This document shows positions 28,281 to 35,939 of a stretch of DNA of 64,000 nt, in pieces. The DNA lies in the NCBI RefSeq assembly GCF_000420645.1, contig NZ_ATVI01000006.1:124001-188000 (forward strand), read 5' to 3'. The notes below the pieces were generated by a model, which was given only the letters and a program-made list of their open reading frames with translations, made no database searches and was not told where the DNA came from. The stretch comes from Nevskia ramosa DSM 11499. GTDB taxonomy: Bacteria; Pseudomonadota; Gammaproteobacteria; Nevskiales; Nevskiaceae. Every line of letters starts with the position of its first letter. Positions within the stretch are counted from its first letter, which is position 1. Both the position numbers and the translations under genes were made by a program.

Positions 28281-29587
28281 TCGATGTTCCGTTCCCGAGC
28301 TACTGCGCGATAGCCGATGTCGCTGCGAAAATGTACGCCGGTCCAGCCGAGCTTGCCGACCGCCTCGTAAGCCGCCGCCTGCGCGGCCGCTGCCGTATCG
28401 CCAAGGGCGGTCACGCACAGCACGCGGCCACCCGAGGTGATGACCTTGCCGGCCGCGTTCAAACTGGTGCCGGCGTGGAAGACCTTGGCCTTGTCGCCGA
28501 ATGCGGCATCGAGGCCGGAGATTTCATCGGCCTTGCGAATCTCGCCCGGATAGCCGCCGGCAGCGAGCACCACACCGAGCGCAACCTGCGGATTCCAGGT
28601 CGGCGGCGCGGCGTTCGGATCGCCATCGACGGCCGCTTCGAGCAGGCTCAGCAGATCGGAATCGAGGCGCATCAGGATCGGCTGCGTTTCCGGATCGCCG
28701 AGCCGCGCATTGAATTCGACGACGCTCGGCATGCCCTTCGAGTCGATCATCAAGCCGGCGTAGAGGAAGCCGGTGAACGGCGTGCCCTCGGCCGCCATGC
28801 CGGCCAGGGTTGGTTCGATGACCAGCTGGCGCACACGCGCGTCCACTTCGGCAGTCACCACCGGCGCCGGCGAGTACGCGCCCATGCCGCCGGTGTTCGG
28901 ACCTTGATCGGCATCGAACACGCGCTTGTGATCCTGGGCCGACGCCAGCGGCACGTACTTGGTGCCGGCGGCGACGACGATGTAGCTCGCTTCCTCGCCC
29001 TGCAGGAAGTCCTCGATGACGACTCGGGCACCGGCACCACCGAAGGCGCCGCCGAGCATGTCGCGGATCGCGGCCTGCGCTTCGGCAACCGTTTCGGCGA
29101 CCACCACGCCCTTGCCGGCGGCCAGGCCATCGGCCTTGACGACGATCGGCGCGCCGCGGCCGGCAACGTAATCGAGTGCCGGCTGCACGTCGGTGAATAC
29201 CTGGTACTGCGCAGTCGGAATCTGGTGACGCGCGAGGAAAGCCTTGGTGAACGCCTTGCTCGATTCCAGCTGAGCCGCGGCCTGGGTCGGCCCGAAAATG
29301 CGCCTGCCCTGCGCGCGGAACGCATCGACGACGCCTTTCGACAGCGGCACTTCCGGCCCGACCACAGTGAAACCCACGCCCTCGTCTGCCGCCAGTTTCA
29401 GCAGGCCGGCAATGTCCTCGACGGCCACCGGGCAGTTGCGGCAGCCGGCTTCAGTCGCGGTGCCGGCATTGCCCGGCGCCACCAGCACTTCGGCAACGTT
29501 CGGTGATTGCACCAGCTTCCAGGCAATCGCGTGCTCGCGGCCACCGTTACCGATGACCAGCACTTTCTGCGGAGCGAGCTGCTTCAT
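28277..29587 (-). CDS. purD: PurD, phosphoribosylamine-glycine ligase
   Basis: PurD makes GAR, the second step of purine synthesis. The product begins [20 protein letters not shown], the typical start. A second ATG nine bases upstream (29596) is possible, but the AGGA at about 29600-29597 abuts it and is better spaced for 29587. ATP-grasp features are clear: [25 protein letters not shown], and [15 protein letters not shown]. The length of 436 residues fits the family. The downstream exported unknown overlaps by four bases; ppa upstream is separated by a terminator. Confidence 0.96.
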   Translation of the reverse strand: MKQLAPQKVLVIGNGGREHAIAWKLVQSPNVAEVLVAPGNAGTATEAGCRNCPVAVEDIAGLLKLAADEGVGFTVVGPEVPLSKGVVDAFRAQGRRIFGPTQAAAQLESSKAFTKAFLARHQIPTAQYQVFTDVQPALDYVAGRGAPIVVKADGLAAGKGVVVAETVAEAQAAIRDMLGGAFGGAGARVVIEDFLQGEEASYIVVAAGTKYVPLASAQDHKRVFDADQGPNTGGMGAYSPAPVVTAEVDARVRQLVIEPTLAGMAAEGTPFTGFLYAGLMIDSKGMPSVVEFNARLGDPETQPILMRLDSDLLSLLEAAVDGDPNAAPPTWNPQVALGVVLAAGGYPGEIRKADEISGLDAAFGDKAKVFHAGTSLNAAGKVITSGGRVLCVTALGDTAAAAQAAAYEAVGKLGWTGVHFRSDIGYRAVARERNIE

Positions 29588-29630
29588 GAGGGACATTCCT
29601 GAATCGTGAGGCGGTTATACGTCGGACAAG

Positions 29631-29657
29631 AAAAAGGCAGGCGCGCGGCCTGCCTTT
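29631..29657 (-). terminator. Intrinsic terminator after ppa
   Basis: On the minus strand AAAAGGCAGGCC pairs with GCCTGCCTTTTT around a short GC loop, ending in a U-run. It separates ppa from purD, so purD needs its own promoter in the short gap or read-through. Confidence 0.82.
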
Positions 29658-29690
29658 TCCGATCAGCGGTGCAGCGAGTGTCGCTTGGGC

Positions 29691-30221
29691 TCAGCCCTTG
29701 TAGTCGGCGATGCCCTTTTCGATCTCGCCGCGCGCGGCAGCTGCATCGCGCCAGCCGGAGATCTTGACCCACTTGCCCTTCTCCAGCGCCTTGTAGGACG
29801 AGTAGAAGTGGTGGATTTCGTTCTTGACCCGCTCCGGCACGTCGGCCAGATCACGCAGATGGTCGTAGGCGCCGTTCGACACCTTGTCGACTGGCACGGC
29901 GAGCAGCTTGGCGTCGGTGCCCTTCTCGTCTTCAGTGTCGAGCACGCACAGCGCGCGGCACTTGATCACCGAGCCGGCAACGACCGGATGCGGGGTGATC
30001 ACCAGCACGTCGACCGGGTCGCCATCGCCGGCCAGCGTCTTCGGCACGTAGCCGTAGTTCGCCGGGTAGCTCATCGCCACGTTCATGAAGCGATCGACCA
30101 TCAGCAGGCCGGTGTCCTTGTCGACTTCGTACTTCACCGGCGGGCCATAGGCCGGGATTTCGATGACGACGTAGAATTCGTTCGGGGCCTTTTCGCCCGG
30201 ACCCAGTGCTTCAAAACCCAT
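29691..30221 (-). CDS. ppa: Inorganic pyrophosphatase (soluble, type I)
   Basis: This cytoplasmic Mg-dependent enzyme hydrolyses pyrophosphate and so pulls biosynthetic reactions forward. The 176-residue protein shows the family signature DGDPVDVLV (metal-binding Asp triad, about residue 66) and EIPAYGPPVKYEVDK plus NYGYVPKTL. Length and motifs match E. coli Ppa. The upstream neighbour encodes a phosphofructokinase of the PPi-using type, so two PPi-consuming enzymes sit side by side. Confidence 0.97.
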   Translation of the reverse strand: MGFEALGPGEKAPNEFYVVIEIPAYGPPVKYEVDKDTGLLMVDRFMNVAMSYPANYGYVPKTLAGDGDPVDVLVITPHPVVAGSVIKCRALCVLDTEDEKGTDAKLLAVPVDKVSNGAYDHLRDLADVPERVKNEIHHFYSSYKALEKGKWVKISGWRDAAAARGEIEKGIADYKG

Positions 30222-30272
30222 GTCTGCTTACCTGTTGTGTGGAGGTTGTCGGTATAGGGGAGTGCTGCAACT

Positions 30273-31532
30273 TCAGACCGTGAACTCGCGGCCGGTCAGC
30301 TTCGACACGGCGATGTTCTGCAACTGCACGTAGGCCGGCAGACCGTTGACGTAGGGCGGATAGTCCTCGCCCTGGATCAGCGGCGCCAGGTAGCGGCGGC
30401 AGGCTGCGGTGATGTGGAAGCCGTCGGCGGTGATGAAGTCGCGCGGCATCTTCTTCTCGACGTTGGCGACGCTGGCCAGCGGCGCTTCGGCGATGTTCCA
30501 GGTGTACGGCGAATCGCTGGTGCGGATGATTGCCGGCATCACGCCGGACTTGCCGGCCACGGCCATCTCGACGGCCGCCTGACCAACCGCATAGGCCTGC
30601 TGGACGTCAGTCGCTGAAGCGATATGGCGCGCGGCGCGCTGCAGATAGTCGGCCACCGCCCAGTGATACTTGTACTGAAGCTTGTCCTTGACGATGCCGG
30701 CCAGCAGCGGCGCCAGGCCACCGAGTTGCGCGTGGCCGAAAGCATCCTTGCCACCGGCTTCGGACAGGAACTCGCCATTCGGCGCGTGCAGGCCTTCGCT
30801 GGCGACGATCGTGCAGTAGCCGTAGGTCTTCACGCAGTGATCGACTTTCGCCAGGAACGCGGCTTCGTCGAAGGTGACTTCAGGGAACAGGATGATGTGC
30901 GGGCTGTCGCCTTCGTTCTCGGAGGCCAGGCCACCAGCAGCGGCGATCCAGCCGGCGTGACGGCCCATCACTTCGAGGATGAACACCTTGGTCGAAGTCT
31001 TGGCCATCGACGCGACGTCGTAGCCGGCTTCGCGGATCGACACGGCCACATACTTGGCCACCGAGCCGAAGCCCGGGCAGCAATCGGTGATCGGCAGATC
31101 GTTGTCGATGGTCTTCGGTACGTGGATCGCCTGCAGCGGGTAGTTCAGGCGCTCGGCCATCTGGCTGATCTTCAGGCAGGTATCGGCCGAATCGCCACCG
31201 CCGTTGTAGAAGAAGTAGCCGATGTCATGGGCCTTGAACACTTCGATCAGGCGCTCGTACTCGGCCTGATTCTTGTCAAAACCTTTCAGCTTGTAGCGGC
31301 AGGAACCGAAGGCGCCGCTAGGGGTGTAGCGCAGTGCCGAGATCGCGGCATCGGATTCCAGCGAGGTATCGATCAGATCTTCGGTTAGTGCGCCGATGAT
31401 GCCGTTGCGGCCGGCGTAGACCTTGCCGATCGTCTGCGAATAGCGTCTTGCGGTCTCGATGACCCCGGCGGCGGAAACATTGATGACAGCCGTGACGCCG
31501 CCCGATTGGGCGTAGAAGGCATTGCGAGGCAT
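30273..31532 (-). CDS. pfp: 6-phosphofructokinase, pyrophosphate-dependent type
   Basis: The 419-residue protein begins MPRNAFYAQSGGVTAVINVS; the 43-codon frame upstream is not homologous. Family motifs are PKTIDNDLP, GFGSVAKY and EVMGRHAGW. In the phosphate-binding loop it reads NGGGDSADT. ATP-using enzymes have GGDGS with Gly at the position E. coli numbers 104, while an Asp there goes with use of PPi, and this protein has Asp. It should therefore phosphorylate fructose 6-phosphate reversibly with PPi. It is divergent from adk and followed by ppa. Confidence 0.88.
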   Translation of the reverse strand: MPRNAFYAQSGGVTAVINVSAAGVIETARRYSQTIGKVYAGRNGIIGALTEDLIDTSLESDAAISALRYTPSGAFGSCRYKLKGFDKNQAEYERLIEVFKAHDIGYFFYNGGGDSADTCLKISQMAERLNYPLQAIHVPKTIDNDLPITDCCPGFGSVAKYVAVSIREAGYDVASMAKTSTKVFILEVMGRHAGWIAAAGGLASENEGDSPHIILFPEVTFDEAAFLAKVDHCVKTYGYCTIVASEGLHAPNGEFLSEAGGKDAFGHAQLGGLAPLLAGIVKDKLQYKYHWAVADYLQRAARHIASATDVQQAYAVGQAAVEMAVAGKSGVMPAIIRTSDSPYTWNIAEAPLASVANVEKKMPRDFITADGFHITAACRRYLAPLIQGEDYPPYVNGLPAYVQLQNIAVSKLTGREFTV

Positions 31533-31798
31533 GGCAAGGACGAGGCGAAAGGACCGGAGGCTGACGGACCGGAGCGGGGTCCGGCGCGGAGAACGCGATG
31601 GGTATGGCCCAAAGTATAACCGCGCTGGCACGATTTCCGCGTTGACGTGGTACGCATCCACCGGGTACCGTTTCGCCCATCGCGCTCACTTATCGCTGCG
31701 GTCGGCGTCACCACACACGCCAGACTGCCGCTTTGTTGTGATCGCTTTCTTCCGAACGAAGCCGCACACATGCGGCTCACACAGGGGCTGTCTGCACC

Positions 31799-32359
31799 AT
31801 GAGAATCATCCTGCTGGGTGCGCCCGGCTCGGGCAAGGGCACGCAAGGCGAAAAGCTGGTCGCCCATTACGGCATCCCGAAGATTTCCACCGGCGACGCG
31901 CTGCGCGCTGCCGTGAAGGCTGGCACCGAACTCGGCCGCAAGGCGAAGGCGGTGATGGACGCTGGCCAGCTGGTGGCCAACGAGATCGTCATCGGCATCG
32001 TCGAGGAACGCCTTGGCCAGGATGACGCCAAGAAGGGTTTCATTCTCGACGGCTTCCCGCGCAACACCGCGCAGGCCGAAACGCTGGACGCGATGCTGGT
32101 GCGTCTCGGTCAGCCCGGCATTTCGCGCGCCGTGCACCTCGCCGTGGCCGATGAGGAAATCATCGCCCGCCTGCTCGACCGTGCCCAGAAGGAAGGCCGC
32201 GACGATGACAAGGAAGACGTGATCCGCCACCGCATCAACGTCTACAACGCCGAAACCCATCCGCTGCTGGATTACTACGGCAAGCAGGGCAAGGTCGTCG
32301 CCGTCGACGGCATCGGCACGATGGACCAGATTTTCGATCGCATCGTCGCGACGCTGTAA
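31799..32359 (+). CDS. adk: Adenylate kinase
   Basis: Adk converts ATP plus AMP to two ADP. The 186-residue protein shows the P-loop GAPGSGKGTQ (about residues 7-16), ISTGDALRAA, and DGFPRNTAQAE. It is the short form: the region that carries the beta-strand LID domain in E. coli (214 residues) is replaced by a short loop near DRAQKEGRDDDKEDV. It is divergent from pfp across a 266-base gap, with a strong hairpin after the stop. Confidence 0.96.
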   Translation: MRIILLGAPGSGKGTQGEKLVAHYGIPKISTGDALRAAVKAGTELGRKAKAVMDAGQLVANEIVIGIVEERLGQDDAKKGFILDGFPRNTAQAETLDAMLVRLGQPGISRAVHLAVADEEIIARLLDRAQKEGRDDDKEDVIRHRINVYNAETHPLLDYYGKQGKVVAVDGIGTMDQIFDRIVATL

Positions 32360-32380
32360 TCGATCGCCGCAGCATCCAAC

Positions 32381-32420
32381 GCCCGGGCCTCGCCATGCGA
32401 GACCCGGGCGTTGTCGTTTC
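32381..32420 (+). terminator. Hairpin terminator after adk
   Basis: GCCCGGGCCTCGC and GCGAGACCCGGGC form a long near-perfect stem (32381-32411) with a three-base loop, followed by TTGTCGTTT. The T-tract is imperfect. It lies between adk and the converging rnd. Confidence 0.7.
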
Positions 32421-32423
32421 CGC

Positions 32424-33527
32424 TCAGAGCAGTGCGAGCAGCGCTTCGCCGGCCAGTTCGCGACGCCAGCCTTGCAGCACGGTGGCCTCGGCAGCGGCGC
32501 CGAAGCGGATCATCGCTTCGAGATCGGCCCTGGGTGCGATCAGCGAGATCGGCAGGTTCTGCGCCTCGGCGATCGTGCGCAGACCATCCTGCAGCCGCTT
32601 CAGTTTCGCCTTCTGAGGCTCGGTCAGCGGCTCGTCGACCAGCGCTGGCCGTGGCGCTTCGGCCTGCGCGGCAGCGACCAGTGATGTCAGCGCTTGACCG
32701 TGACGTTCGACGGTCTTGACCGGCAGCACCTTCAGCGCCGCCAGTTCTTCGAGATCGCGCGGCGCGCGTTCGGCAATGCGGTACAGGGCATCGTCATCGA
32801 GGATCCATTTGCGCGGGCGGTCCCGCTCCTGGGCGATGCGCTCGCGCCAGCCGGCCAGTGCCATCGCCACCGGCTGCGCCGCGGGCGGCATCCGTCCCAG
32901 CCCTTTCAGGCGTTTCCAGGCTTCGTTCGGCGGATTGCGGTAGCGCGCCGGCTCGGCCAGGCGTGCGCAGTCTTCCTGCAGCCAGGCCAGCCGACCCAGC
33001 GCAATCAGTTCCTCGCGCATGCGCGGATGGATTTCCGACAGGTGACGCACGTCGGCAGCGGCATAGGCCAGCTCAGGGCCGGTCAGCGGCCGGCGCGACC
33101 AGTCGGTGCGGGTCAGGCTCTTGTCGAGCTTGATGCCGAGCAGCTTGTCGACCAGGGCCGCATACCCGAGCTGATCGCCATGGCCAAGCAGTGCGGCGGC
33201 GATCTGGGTATCGAACAGCGGCGTGACGGTATCGCCGCCAAGGCGGACGAAGATTTCCAGATCCTGCGAGGGCGCGTGCAGCACCTTGGTGATCGCCGGT
33301 GCCGTGAGCAGGGCCCAAAGCGGCTTCAGCGCTTCGGGCGCCAGCGCCAGGGTGTCGATGCAGACATCGGATTCACCATCGCCGACCTGCACCAGGCAGA
33401 GGATCGGGTGATAGGTGTCTTCGCGAAGAAACTCGGTATCCAGCGCCAGCCAGGGACGGTGCTTCCAGCCTTCGACTCGTGCAGCGAGTGCATCGGCGGT
33501 GACGATCAGTTCAACGGCGGCGTTCAA
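32424..33527 (-). CDS. rnd: Ribonuclease D (probable TTG start)
   Basis: RNase D is a 3'-5' exoribonuclease active in tRNA maturation. The DEDD residues are visible in ALDTEFLRE, HAPSQDLEIF and YAAADVRHL, followed by an HRDC domain (about residues 205-290, RIAQERDRPRKWILDDDAL). No ATG or GTG lies near the family start. A TTG at 33527 gives LNAAVELIVTADALA and 367 residues, matching E. coli RNase D (375). The E. coli gene is itself known to start with UUG. The frame stays open to 33686, but that part is not homologous. Confidence 0.9.
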   Translation of the reverse strand: MNAAVELIVTADALAARVEGWKHRPWLALDTEFLREDTYHPILCLVQVGDGESDVCIDTLALAPEALKPLWALLTAPAITKVLHAPSQDLEIFVRLGGDTVTPLFDTQIAAALLGHGDQLGYAALVDKLLGIKLDKSLTRTDWSRRPLTGPELAYAAADVRHLSEIHPRMREELIALGRLAWLQEDCARLAEPARYRNPPNEAWKRLKGLGRMPPAAQPVAMALAGWRERIAQERDRPRKWILDDDALYRIAERAPRDLEELAALKVLPVKTVERHGQALTSLVAAAQAEAPRPALVDEPLTEPQKAKLKRLQDGLRTIAEAQNLPISLIAPRADLEAMIRFGAAAEATVLQGWRRELAGEALLALL

Positions 33528-33697
33528 GGTCGAGTCTCGTGGATTTGCGCGGCAGTTTCGCACGAAGCCACCGGTATCTCGGGGCGCAAGCCTCGACGGC
33601 AGCAGCGACCAGCCCGGCGTGCACGCGTATCGGACGACTGAGCCTTCAACAGGCCGCTTAGAATGCGGCTTTCCCGCACCCACCATTCCCTATTCCG

Positions 33698-34318
33698 ATG
33701 CTGAGCGAGGCGTTCCAGGCAACGCTGAAGATCCTGCTGTTCCGTGCCGGCCCGGCCGATTTTCCCTATCGCGAAGACCCGGGCTTGAGCCGTGGCTGCA
33801 TCGTTCTCGGCATCGTCGCGACCGCGGCGGTGCTTGGCCAGATGCTGCCGCTGGCGATGGCGCTCGCCAGCGGTGTGGTCGCCACTGCCGCTCTGTCGAT
33901 GTTCGTCCGCACCACCTTGCGGCTGCGCGGCCTCGAACCTCGTTACGTGCAGACCCGCAACACACTGCTGGCCACCGGCTCGGTGCTGCTGCTGATCATG
34001 AGCCTGCCGATGTCGGCGATCATGCCGGGGATGATGGCGTTCCTGGAATCGCTGCGCGTGGCGCAGGACGCCATTCCCGCCGGCGGCGCACCGCTGACCA
34101 TCAGCCCGGATCAGATGCCGGATCTGCCCGGCGGTGCTTCGCTGCTGCTCGATCTGCTGACCATCTGGTTCTTCGCCGTCACCGGCCACGTGCTCCGCCA
34201 GGCGGCCAACCTCGGCTACTTCGGCTCCGGCGTGCTGGCACTGCTCTGCGTGATGAATGTGGTGCTGCTGGTCGCCTTCGCCGGACCGGTGCTGAAGCTC
34301 GTCTTCGGAGGAAGCTGA
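33698..34318 (+). CDS. Uncharacterised four-helix inner-membrane protein coupled to mpl
   Basis: The 206-residue protein has about four hydrophobic segments (residues about 33-50, 53-70, 90-112 and 175-202) and a Pro/Gly loop between helices three and four (DAIPAGGAPLTISPDQMPD). No known domain was recognised; the overall look recalls small Yip1-like membrane proteins, but that is weak. The TGA overlaps the mpl ATG by one base and a GGAGG just before serves mpl, so the two genes are tightly coupled. That suggests, but does not show, a cell-envelope role. Promoter probably shared with the short divergent gap to rnd. Confidence 0.8.
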   Translation: MLSEAFQATLKILLFRAGPADFPYREDPGLSRGCIVLGIVATAAVLGQMLPLAMALASGVVATAALSMFVRTTLRLRGLEPRYVQTRNTLLATGSVLLLIMSLPMSAIMPGMMAFLESLRVAQDAIPAGGAPLTISPDQMPDLPGGASLLLDLLTIWFFAVTGHVLRQAANLGYFGSGVLALLCVMNVVLLVAFAGPVLKLVFGGS

Positions 34319-35673
34319 TGCACCTGCACATCCTCGGTATCTGCGGCACCTTCATGGCCGGCATCGCCGCGCTCGCCCGCGAGGCTGGCCACAAGGTCAC
34401 CGGCTCGGATGCCAACGGCTGGCCGCCGATGTCGACCCAGCTGGAAAAGCTCGGCATCGCAGTGATGCCCGGCTATCTGGCCGAGCATCTCGATCCGGCA
34501 CCGGACGTGGTCGTGGTCGGCAATGTCGTCAGCCGCGGCAATGCGGCGATGGAGCACGTGCTGAACGTCGGTCTGCCCTATGTCTCCGGCCCCGAATGGC
34601 TGGCGGCGCATGTGCTGAAGGGGCGCCATGTGCTCGCCGTTGCCGGCACTCACGGCAAGACCACGACCACCAGCCTGCTCGCCTGGCTGCTCGAGGAAGC
34701 AGGACTGGAACCGGGCTTTCTGGTCGGCGGGGTGCCGGTCAACTTCGGCCTGTCCGCGCGCCTGGGCCGCGGCAAGTGCTTCGTCATCGAGGCCGACGAG
34801 TACGACACCGCGTTCTTCGACAAGCGCTCGAAATTCGTTCACTACCGGCCGCGCACCGCGATCCTGAACAACCTCGAATACGACCACGCCGACATCTTTC
34901 CGGACCTGGCGGCGATCGAAAGACAGTTCCATCACCTGGTGCGCACCGTGCCCGGCGAAGGCCGGCTGATCGTCAATACGCAGGACCTGAACCTGCCCCG
35001 CGTGCTGGCGATGGGCGCCTGGTCTGGCATCGAGTGGTTCGATGGCGAAGGCCGGGATGCGCGTGGCTGGCAAGCGACGCGCAACGCGGACGGCTTCGCC
35101 CTAGGCTATCGCGGCGAAACGCTGGGCACCGCGCACACACCGCTGGCCGGGCCACACAACCGCGCCAATGCGCTGGCGGCAATCGCGGCGGCCGCACATG
35201 TCGGCGTATCGACGGCCGATGCGCTGCGTGGCCTCGAATCGTTCCGCGGCATCAAGCGCCGGCTGGAGTTGCTCGGCACCGCGCGCGGCGTCGAAGTGTT
35301 CGACGACTTCGCCCATCACCCGACGGCGATCAGCGTCACTCTCGCCGGTCTGCGCGAACGCGGTCCCGGACGCATCCTGGCAGTGCTCGAACCGCGCTCG
35401 AACACCATGCGGCTCGGCGGCCATGCCGGCGGCGATCTCGCCGACAGCCTCGCCGATGCCGACCTCGCCTTCGTCTACGCTAGGCCCGATCTGAAATGGG
35501 ACGCCGGCAGCGCGCTGGCACCGATCGGCGAGCGCCTGCGCCTGCATGACGATCCAACCCAGCTGGCCACCGCGATCGCCGCCGAAGCCCGCCCGGGCGA
35601 CCGCGTGCTGGTGATGACCAATGGCGATTTCGGCGGCTTGCATCAGCGGCTGCTCGATCTGCTGAAGACCTGA
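34318..35673 (+). CDS. mpl: Mpl, UDP-MurNAc:tripeptide ligase (peptidoglycan recycling)
   Basis: Mpl reattaches recycled murein tripeptide to UDP-MurNAc in the cytoplasm. The ATG at 34318 gives 451 residues. N-terminal HILGICGTFMAGIAALA distinguishes Mpl from MurC (GIGGxGM). Other motifs are the P-loop AGTHGKTTTTS at about residue 108, EADEYDTAFFDKRSKF, NLEYDHADIF, and DDFAHHPTA. It complements the de novo Mur genes at the left end of the window. Confidence 0.96.
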   Translation: MHLHILGICGTFMAGIAALAREAGHKVTGSDANGWPPMSTQLEKLGIAVMPGYLAEHLDPAPDVVVVGNVVSRGNAAMEHVLNVGLPYVSGPEWLAAHVLKGRHVLAVAGTHGKTTTTSLLAWLLEEAGLEPGFLVGGVPVNFGLSARLGRGKCFVIEADEYDTAFFDKRSKFVHYRPRTAILNNLEYDHADIFPDLAAIERQFHHLVRTVPGEGRLIVNTQDLNLPRVLAMGAWSGIEWFDGEGRDARGWQATRNADGFALGYRGETLGTAHTPLAGPHNRANALAAIAAAAHVGVSTADALRGLESFRGIKRRLELLGTARGVEVFDDFAHHPTAISVTLAGLRERGPGRILAVLEPRSNTMRLGGHAGGDLADSLADADLAFVYARPDLKWDAGSALAPIGERLRLHDDPTQLATAIAAEARPGDRVLVMTNGDFGGLHQRLLDLLKT

Positions 35674-35854
35674 ATCAGCGCGAAATCGACATTTTCATGA
35701 CGTTGAAATAACACACGTCTGACATGTCTCCGATGAAAGTCGGCCATGTGATTTTTCATGGCCATTTTGCGCATCCGATTCCATGTGATCGGTGTACGCA
35801 GACTCGTGGGCCTTCCGCATTTCCACCTTCCGAAACACGGGTGAGCGGGGGCCG

Positions 35855-35884
35855 CGAGGCCGCGCTGTTTGCTGCGCGGCCTCG
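35855..35884. other. Perfect 11-base hairpin in the leader of the DUF4394 lipoprotein gene
   Basis: CGAGGCCGCGC (35855-35865) and GCGCGGCCTCG (35874-35884) enclose TGTTTGCT. It lies about 55 bases before the start codon in a 266-base gap after mpl. No U-run follows, so it is more likely a message-stabilising or regulatory hairpin than a terminator. Confidence 0.5.
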
Positions 35885-35939
35885 AACCACAAGGATGCCG
35901 GCAATCGCTGGCTGTGCACTGAACTCATGGAGATTCATC

